A stretch of 64,000 nt of DNA from CBDCVY01 sp965223245 (GTDB lineage Bacteria > Nitrospinota > Nitrospinia > Nitrospinales > Nitrospinaceae). The stretch covers positions 3,720,001 to 3,784,000 of the forward strand of contig CBDCVY010000013.1 in the NCBI GenBank assembly GCA_965223245.1. Reading direction: 5' to 3'. Position numbers and translations under genes: made by a program. Below, one piece after another: positions 59,198 through 64,000 of the stretch. Under the pieces are notes generated by a model. The model was given only the letters and a program-made list of their open reading frames with translations, made no database searches and was not told where the DNA came from. Numbering within the stretch: position 1 is the stretch's first letter; each line of letters starts with the position of its first letter.

Positions 59198-60784
59198 ATG
59201 AGTTCAATAGAAATTTACGACACAACTCTACGAGATGGTTCTCAAGCCGAAGAAATATCTTTTACGGTTGAGGATAAAATCAGGATAGCTCATAAATTAG
59301 ATGAAAACGGAATTCATTATATTGAAGGTGGATGGCCAGGGTCAAACCCTAGAGATATTGAGTTTTTTAAACGAGCCAGGCATTCCAAATTCAAACAATC
59401 ACGCCTTGTTGCCTTTGGGAGCACGCGGTCCCCTAAAACTACTGCTGAAAACGACCCCAATTTAAGGCAGCTCATTGAAGCCGAAACCAAATCGATCACC
59501 ATTTTTGGAAAAAGTTGGGACCTTCATGTCCATGAAGCTCTTTCTACAAGTTTAGAAGACAACTTGAAAATGGTTACGGACAGCATTCAATTTTTAAAAA
59601 AGCATACTTCGGAAGTTTTATTTGATGCGGAGCACTTTTTTGATGGTTATAAAAACAATCCTGATTATGCCCTAAGAGTAATCAAGGAGGCTGAGAATGC
59701 TGGCGCTGATTGGCTGATTCTTTGTGATACTAATGGGGGATCTATGCCTTGGGAGATTCATAGTATTTTTCAAACGATTAAAGATGCAACTAGCGTCAAA
59801 ATGGGTATACATACTCATAATGATTCTGAGCTTGGAGTGGCCAATGCTTTAGCCGCGGTTCAAGCTGGTGCTGAGCAAGTCCAAGGGACCATTAATGGTT
59901 ACGGAGAACGGTGTGGAAATTGTAATTTGGTTTCAGTTATTCCAAATTTAAAATTTAAAATGGGACTGAACTGTATAAATGAAATTCAAATTAAAGGACT
60001 AAAAGAATTATCATCCTTTGTTGATGAATTAGCAAATAGGGCTCATTGGAATCATCAGCCTTTTGTGGGGAAAAGTGCCTTTGCTCACAAGGGAGGAGTG
60101 CATGTGAGTGCTATCAGAAAAAACCGCGCGACTTACGAACACATTGATCCTGCTTTAGTAGGTAATCAAACTCGAATTTTGGTCTCTGATTTATCAGGGA
60201 AAAGTAACATAGTTTATAAAGCCCAGGAGTTTGGAATTGATGTAGATTCAAAAGATCCTAAAATTCAAAATTTATTAACGAGATTAAAAGAATCAGAAAA
60301 TTTAGGATTTCAATTTGAGGGGGCCGAAGGTTCATTTGAATTGATGATGCGTGAAGCCATGGGTCAAAAAAAGCAACATTTCGAGTTTATTGGTTTTCGA
60401 GTGATAGTTGAAAAGCGAATGGAAGATGAAGAGCCGATTTCTGAAGCTACGGTTAAACTTAAGGTGAATGGAGTTCAAGAAATTTCTGCAGCAGAAGGAA
60501 ATGGACCTGTGAATGCTTTGGATAAGGCCATTCGTAAGGCATTAATAAAATTTTATCCTGAATTGGAAGAAGTAAGCTTAATCGATTATAAGGTTAGAAT
60601 ATTAGATGAAAAAAAAGGAACGCGAGCAAAAACCCGTGTTCTATTAGAATCCGGTGATCACCACTCCAAATGGGGGACGGTAGGTGTTTCTCAAGATATC
60701 ATTGAAGCAAGTTGGCAAGCATTAATTGATAGTTTGCAATATAAGCTCAATGCTTTTTCAAAAGGAAAGTCCCCGCTCAGTTAA
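59198..60784 (+). CDS. cimA: (R)-citramalate synthase
   Basis: Condenses pyruvate and acetyl-CoA to citramalate, a threonine-independent route to isoleucine. The N-terminal YDTTLRDGSQAEEISFT, THNDSELGVANALAA and NGYGERCGNCNL motifs are those of the isopropylmalate synthase superfamily. The 528-residue length and the C-terminal regulatory domain with YKVRILDEKKGTRAKTRV favour CimA over LeuA. Having it beside lysC suggests isoleucine carbon is drawn from pyruvate. Confidence 0.92.
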   Translation: MSSIEIYDTTLRDGSQAEEISFTVEDKIRIAHKLDENGIHYIEGGWPGSNPRDIEFFKRARHSKFKQSRLVAFGSTRSPKTTAENDPNLRQLIEAETKSITIFGKSWDLHVHEALSTSLEDNLKMVTDSIQFLKKHTSEVLFDAEHFFDGYKNNPDYALRVIKEAENAGADWLILCDTNGGSMPWEIHSIFQTIKDATSVKMGIHTHNDSELGVANALAAVQAGAEQVQGTINGYGERCGNCNLVSVIPNLKFKMGLNCINEIQIKGLKELSSFVDELANRAHWNHQPFVGKSAFAHKGGVHVSAIRKNRATYEHIDPALVGNQTRILVSDLSGKSNIVYKAQEFGIDVDSKDPKIQNLLTRLKESENLGFQFEGAEGSFELMMREAMGQKKQHFEFIGFRVIVEKRMEDEEPISEATVKLKVNGVQEISAAEGNGPVNALDKAIRKALIKFYPELEEVSLIDYKVRILDEKKGTRAKTRVLLESGDHHSKWGTVGVSQDIIEASWQALIDSLQYKLNAFSKGKSPLS

Positions 60785-60893
60785 TTTAAGAATTTTCGTT
60801 AATAATAAAAACTTAGTTGATGGATAGAAAACTATTGATTTTTCGCGAAAAACTCTTACCATTGTAAAAGTGAAAACTTGAAAATGGGAGACC

Positions 60894-62447
60894 ATGCAAG
60901 GCTTTTCTACTACCCCAATGGGGGAGATACCACACCAGCTCCCTCTAAAAATTTTACTGGTTGAAAGTAACGATGAAGATGCAAACTTACTTAAGGTGCT
61001 CTTAGGTCGTTTACAGAACCCCCCTTTTAGTTTGGAAATCGTTTCCACACTAAAGGAAGGAATAAAGTATTTAGAAACTGGCTCTATTGATTTAGTCATT
61101 TTAAATTTATTCCTTACGGACAGCCAAGGATTGGGAACTTTTAATGTTGTAAATCAAAAGTTTCCCAATGTTGCTCTTGTGGTTTTTAGCACTGATCATA
61201 ATGAGGACCTCGCCATAAAAGTGATTCAAAAAGGCGCGCATGATTACTTGGTTAAAGAAAGTTTGGACTTGACTCATATGGTCCGTTCTATGCGTATTGC
61301 TTATGATAGTAAACAAACGAAAATGGCATTACGAGCCCAAGAAGATCAAATGCAATCGGTTTTGAACCATTCCTTTGATACAATTATTGCTTTTGATTTT
61401 AATGGAATTATTTTTTCGCTTAATCCATCGGGTGAAAAAACATTTGGATATAAAGCGGAAGAGGTCATAGGAAAACATATTAGTAAACTTATACCCAACC
61501 CGATTGCTAATGGCAATGAGTCAAATACTTCACTGGAACCTCTTTTCCCCAAAATAAACTTTGCGAAAAGTGACCAATTGGTTGAATTTATCGGCCAACA
61601 TAAGAATGGGAATCGAATTTCATTGGAAGTTTCTTTTAATGAAATTTTTCAGAATGACCGTAAATTATTAATGGGTATTTTTAGAGATGTCACGGATCGA
61701 AAGTTGGCGCAAGAAAAGTTAATAAAAGCACAAAACGAATTAATACATGCAGGCAAATTAGCGATATTGGGTGAAATGTCGGCAGAAATAAGCCATGAAT
61801 TAAACCAACCCTTAGAGGCTATACAGGCTTATATTGACAACATAAATTTTTTGCTGGAACAAAAAAGATACGAAGACGTACAAAATAACTTTGAAGCGGT
61901 TTGCGATCTTACACAAAGAGCAGGGAATATAATTGACAATATAAAAAATAGATTAAGTGACCAGTCATTTGTTCCAGAATCTGTTTCCGTGCAGGAAACT
62001 TTGGAATCAACGCTTTCTTTATTATCTTTGGGAAATCGACTAAAAGATGTTGTCGTGAAAAAAAACTTTCCAAAAGAAGAGTTGATTACTCAAGCAAATT
62101 CCCTAAAATTAGAGCAAGCATTTTTAAACTTAATCACAAATGCCTTAGATGCCATGGATGGGGAAAAAAATAAAATATTGACCCTATCTTTAAAAAGCAA
62201 TAATAATGAAATTTTATTAAGCTTTAAAGATTCTGGCAAAGGTTTAAGTGAAAATGAACTTCCACATGTTTTTGAACCGTTTTTTACTACAAAAAACATC
62301 AAGAAAGGGTTGGGCTTGGGACTTTCAATTTCTTCAAATATAATTAAAGAATTTGAGGGTGCTATCGAGGTAAATAACAATTCCAATCGAGGGGCAGAGT
62401 TTATTGTCAAGCTACCTCTCCTACCTGAGCCTGTTAAAACAACTTAA
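60894..62447 (+). CDS. Hybrid-like histidine kinase: pseudo-receiver, PAS, HisKA, HATPase
   Basis: A 517-residue cytoplasmic sensor kinase. Residues 18-138 form a receiver-like domain, but the phosphoacceptor position reads LNL (N71) where receivers have LDL, so it should not be phosphorylated. A PAS domain (about 153-275) is followed by a HisKA dimer with H301 in EISHELNQPLEAI and an HATPase domain with N-box NLITNALDAM, G1 DSGKGLSENE and G2 GLGLGLSI. It overlaps the downstream activator by 1 bp (TAATG), so the two are a cognate pair. Confidence 0.9.
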   Translation: MQGFSTTPMGEIPHQLPLKILLVESNDEDANLLKVLLGRLQNPPFSLEIVSTLKEGIKYLETGSIDLVILNLFLTDSQGLGTFNVVNQKFPNVALVVFSTDHNEDLAIKVIQKGAHDYLVKESLDLTHMVRSMRIAYDSKQTKMALRAQEDQMQSVLNHSFDTIIAFDFNGIIFSLNPSGEKTFGYKAEEVIGKHISKLIPNPIANGNESNTSLEPLFPKINFAKSDQLVEFIGQHKNGNRISLEVSFNEIFQNDRKLLMGIFRDVTDRKLAQEKLIKAQNELIHAGKLAILGEMSAEISHELNQPLEAIQAYIDNINFLLEQKRYEDVQNNFEAVCDLTQRAGNIIDNIKNRLSDQSFVPESVSVQETLESTLSLLSLGNRLKDVVVKKNFPKEELITQANSLKLEQAFLNLITNALDAMDGEKNKILTLSLKSNNNEILLSFKDSGKGLSENELPHVFEPFFTTKNIKKGLGLGLSISSNIIKEFEGAIEVNNNSNRGAEFIVKLPLLPEPVKTT

Positions 62448-63814
62448 TGAGCGCGCAAGGCAAAGTCATTTTTGTAGATGACGAAAAGCATATCCGTCAC
62501 TCCAGAAAACAGACCTTAGAGTTAGTGGGTTATGAGGTTTCCTGTTTCTCTAATCCTAAAGATGCATTGGCTATGATCTCACCCAGGTGGGCTGGCATCA
62601 TTGTGACTGATATTAAAATGCCCGATATGGATGGGTTTGAATTTTTGCAACAGGTCATAATGATTGATAAAGAAATCCCAGTGGTTGTTATGACAGGGCA
62701 CGGAGATGTACCAATGGCGGTGAAAGCGATGCGTTTGGGAGCCTATGATTTCATTGAGAAACCTTGTTCCTCAGAGCATTTTTTAGAGGCCATCAACCGC
62801 GCGATTGAAAAAAGAAAGTTGATTTTAGAGAATCGTATCCTTCGGTCAGAAATTGAATCTCAAAAATCTCCAGGAGTAAAGATTATTGGTAAATCTCCTG
62901 CTATCGAACAACTTAAGCAGGTTATAAGGAATGTTGCAGATTCTAACGTTGATGTGTTGATTCAAGGTGAAACGGGTACGGGTAAAGAGTTAATTGCACG
63001 TTACTTGCATGATCAAAGTAAAAGAAGTAAAAAAAGTTTTGTGCCTCTAAACTGTGGGGGGTTCCCGGAAACTATAATTGAAAGTGAACTTTTTGGTCAT
63101 GAAGCTGGGGCTTTCACAGGAGCAGAAGCTCGCCGAATTGGTAAATTTGAGCATGCGGATGGTGGTACTATTTTTTTGGATGAAATTGAAAGTATGCCTC
63201 TCAATTTACAGGTAAAATTATTAAGAGTCATTCAAGAAAGAGTTGTTGAACGGTTAGGGTCAAATGAAATCATCCCAGTCGATATCCGCGTGGTTGCTGC
63301 TTCAAAGGTCGATCTTAAAGAGGCGAGCCAAAAAAATGAGTTTCGAGAAGATTTATTTTATAGATTAAATGTTGTTAAAGTAGATCTGCCTGCCTTGAGA
63401 GAACGTAGAGAAGATATTCCTCTTTTATTCCAGTTTTTTGTCGCGGAAGCATGTGACCGTTATAATTATGAAGTTCCAATTATTTCACGAGACACCATTC
63501 AAAATTTAATGCTCAGGTCCTGGGAAGGAAATGTTCGCGAATTAAAAAATGAAGCTGAAAGATTTGTATTAGGTATGTCATTGAAGACAATTAACGAGGG
63601 TGTGAATCTACCCAAGTTTACCCTAAGTCCGCAGCAGGAAAAAACATTAAGCCTGGCGACGCAAGTAGATATGTTTGAAAAAACCGCAATTGAGCAAGAA
63701 TTAATTCGACAAAAAGGGGATATAAAAAAGACCTATACTGCTTTAGGTATTCCTAGGCAAACTTTATACGACAAAATGAATAAGTACGGACTTAAGCGTA
63801 AAGAATTTATTTAG
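62447..63814 (+). CDS. NtrC-family sigma-54-dependent response regulator
   Basis: A 455-residue enhancer-binding protein. The receiver has DD and phosphoacceptor D55 in VTDIKMPDMDG. The AAA+ domain shows Walker A GETGTGKE, the sigma-54 contact loop GAFTGA (EAGAFTGAEARR), Walker B GGTIFLDEIES and an R-finger region REDLFYRLNV. The C-terminal Fis-type HTH is KKTYTALGIPRQTLYDKMNK. It activates sigma-54 promoters after phosphorylation by the kinase encoded just upstream; a candidate promoter is at 63971. Confidence 0.95.
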   Translation: MSAQGKVIFVDDEKHIRHSRKQTLELVGYEVSCFSNPKDALAMISPRWAGIIVTDIKMPDMDGFEFLQQVIMIDKEIPVVVMTGHGDVPMAVKAMRLGAYDFIEKPCSSEHFLEAINRAIEKRKLILENRILRSEIESQKSPGVKIIGKSPAIEQLKQVIRNVADSNVDVLIQGETGTGKELIARYLHDQSKRSKKSFVPLNCGGFPETIIESELFGHEAGAFTGAEARRIGKFEHADGGTIFLDEIESMPLNLQVKLLRVIQERVVERLGSNEIIPVDIRVVAASKVDLKEASQKNEFREDLFYRLNVVKVDLPALRERREDIPLLFQFFVAEACDRYNYEVPIISRDTIQNLMLRSWEGNVRELKNEAERFVLGMSLKTINEGVNLPKFTLSPQQEKTLSLATQVDMFEKTAIEQELIRQKGDIKKTYTALGIPRQTLYDKMNKYGLKRKEFI

Positions 63815-63892
63815 CGCTGTTATTAGGCAAAAATTTTTTATGTGCATGGACTTTCGTTCCAGTTTTAAGAGTAATGTACGAATTTCCATATA

Positions 63893-64000
63893 ATGAGTTT
63901 TTTTAACTTTCCTACCTCTATCAAAATCCTTAAAAAACCCTTCCTTAAAAGACTGCAAAATAATAGTTTTTGGCACTTTTTTTGCTTAATTGAAATGCAC
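63893..64000 (+). CDS. Possible partial open frame at the window end
   Basis: ATG 63893 opens a frame (MSFFNFPTSIKILKKPFLKR) still open at base 64000. It lies upstream of and across the sigma-54 promoter, has no evident ribosome binding site and may be chance. Confidence 0.15.
   Translation, partial: MSFFNFPTSIKILKKPFLKRLQNNSFWHFFCLIEMH
63971..63987 (+). promoter_or_regulatory. Sigma-54 (-24/-12) promoter
   Basis: TGGCAC-TTTTT-TTGCTT: the invariant GG (63972-63973) and GC (63984-63985) are separated by exactly 10 bp. It sits 157 bp after the NtrC-type gene and points right, so its target lies just beyond the window. Confidence 0.75.

Noticed and set aside
63764..63976. Minus-strand 70-codon frame at the window end
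   Set aside because: It overlaps the end of the NtrC-type gene and the sigma-54 promoter, has no ribosome site and no recognisable domain.
1..64000. tRNA, rRNA, CRISPR or insertion-sequence elements
   Set aside because: Reading the intergenic gaps found no T-arm GGTTCGA-type tRNA core, no evenly spaced repeat array and no transposase-like reading frame.

Overview
The window is AT-rich (roughly 40% G+C judged by eye), gene-dense chromosomal DNA from a Gram-negative bacterium. The Gram-negative assignment rests on a complete gmhA/hldE/hldD heptose route, four or five lipobox lipoproteins including an LpoB-type penicillin-binding-protein activator, and an M48 peptidase. A squalene-hopene cyclase, an apgM-lysC-cimA block, a DUF4912/GH57 pair and sigma-54 two-component genes fit a Nitrospinota or former-Deltaproteobacteria-like lineage. 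That placement is inference from gene content, not from a marker-gene tree. I saw no tRNA, rRNA, CRISPR array, transposase, integrase or phage module.

Layout. 0-5 kb: end of an ArsC/Spx-like gene, a NudL-type Nudix hydrolase, an ATP-grasp enzyme, pyrF, a DUF4149 membrane protein, a lone PhnE-like permease with a large extracytoplasmic insert, and a SYLF lipoprotein-like protein on the other strand. 5.3-11.5 kb: a DinG-type helicase broken by two compensating 1-nt indels, then a minus-strand pair of a CDP-alcohol phosphatidyltransferase and a 986-residue protein with a degenerate SIR2-like domain and about twelve long TPRs. 12-19.6 kb: small hypotheticals, an EEP-family phosphodiesterase, DUF2007-zinc ribbon, then the minus-strand rplM-rpsI-(terminator)-argC-argJ block and an exported-looking amidohydrolase. 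19.7-27 kb: squalene-hopene cyclase, a PAS-GGDEF cyclase, and an envelope lipoprotein cluster (FlgO-like, unknown, YcfL-like, COG3014, LpoB-like).

27.4-33.4 kb holds three paralogous QueC-like PP-loop proteins around an NSS-family Na+ symporter, a CBS-pair protein and two unknown genes. 33.7-41 kb: elbB, then a co-directional set of an SDR sugar dehydratase, two SPASM-type radical SAM proteins, a B12-type radical SAM protein, a GT2 transferase and a methyltransferase, which looks like a surface-glycan or lipid-modification cluster. 41-51 kb on the minus strand: DUF898 and its small partner, an M48 peptidase, hldD, a pentapeptide protein, def-fmt, a UXS-like SDR, radC, gmhA and hldE. 51.3-52.1 kb: cspA, an overlooked 57-codon gene, and rpsU, which appears to start at ATT. 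53-64 kb: DUF4912-GH57, a MarR regulator with extra cysteines, a catalytically deviant and frameshifted apgM-family gene, lysC, cimA, a histidine kinase with a pseudo-receiver, an NtrC-type activator, and a textbook sigma-54 promoter just downstream of it at the window edge.

The strongest candidates for something undescribed are the QueC-like trio, the radical SAM/glycosyltransferase cluster, the inactive-looking SIR2-TPR protein paired with a lipid synthase, and the cspA-smORF-rpsU operon. Three apparent frameshifts lie in two genes, each in or beside a short A or T run, so base-level errors in this assembly must be considered.
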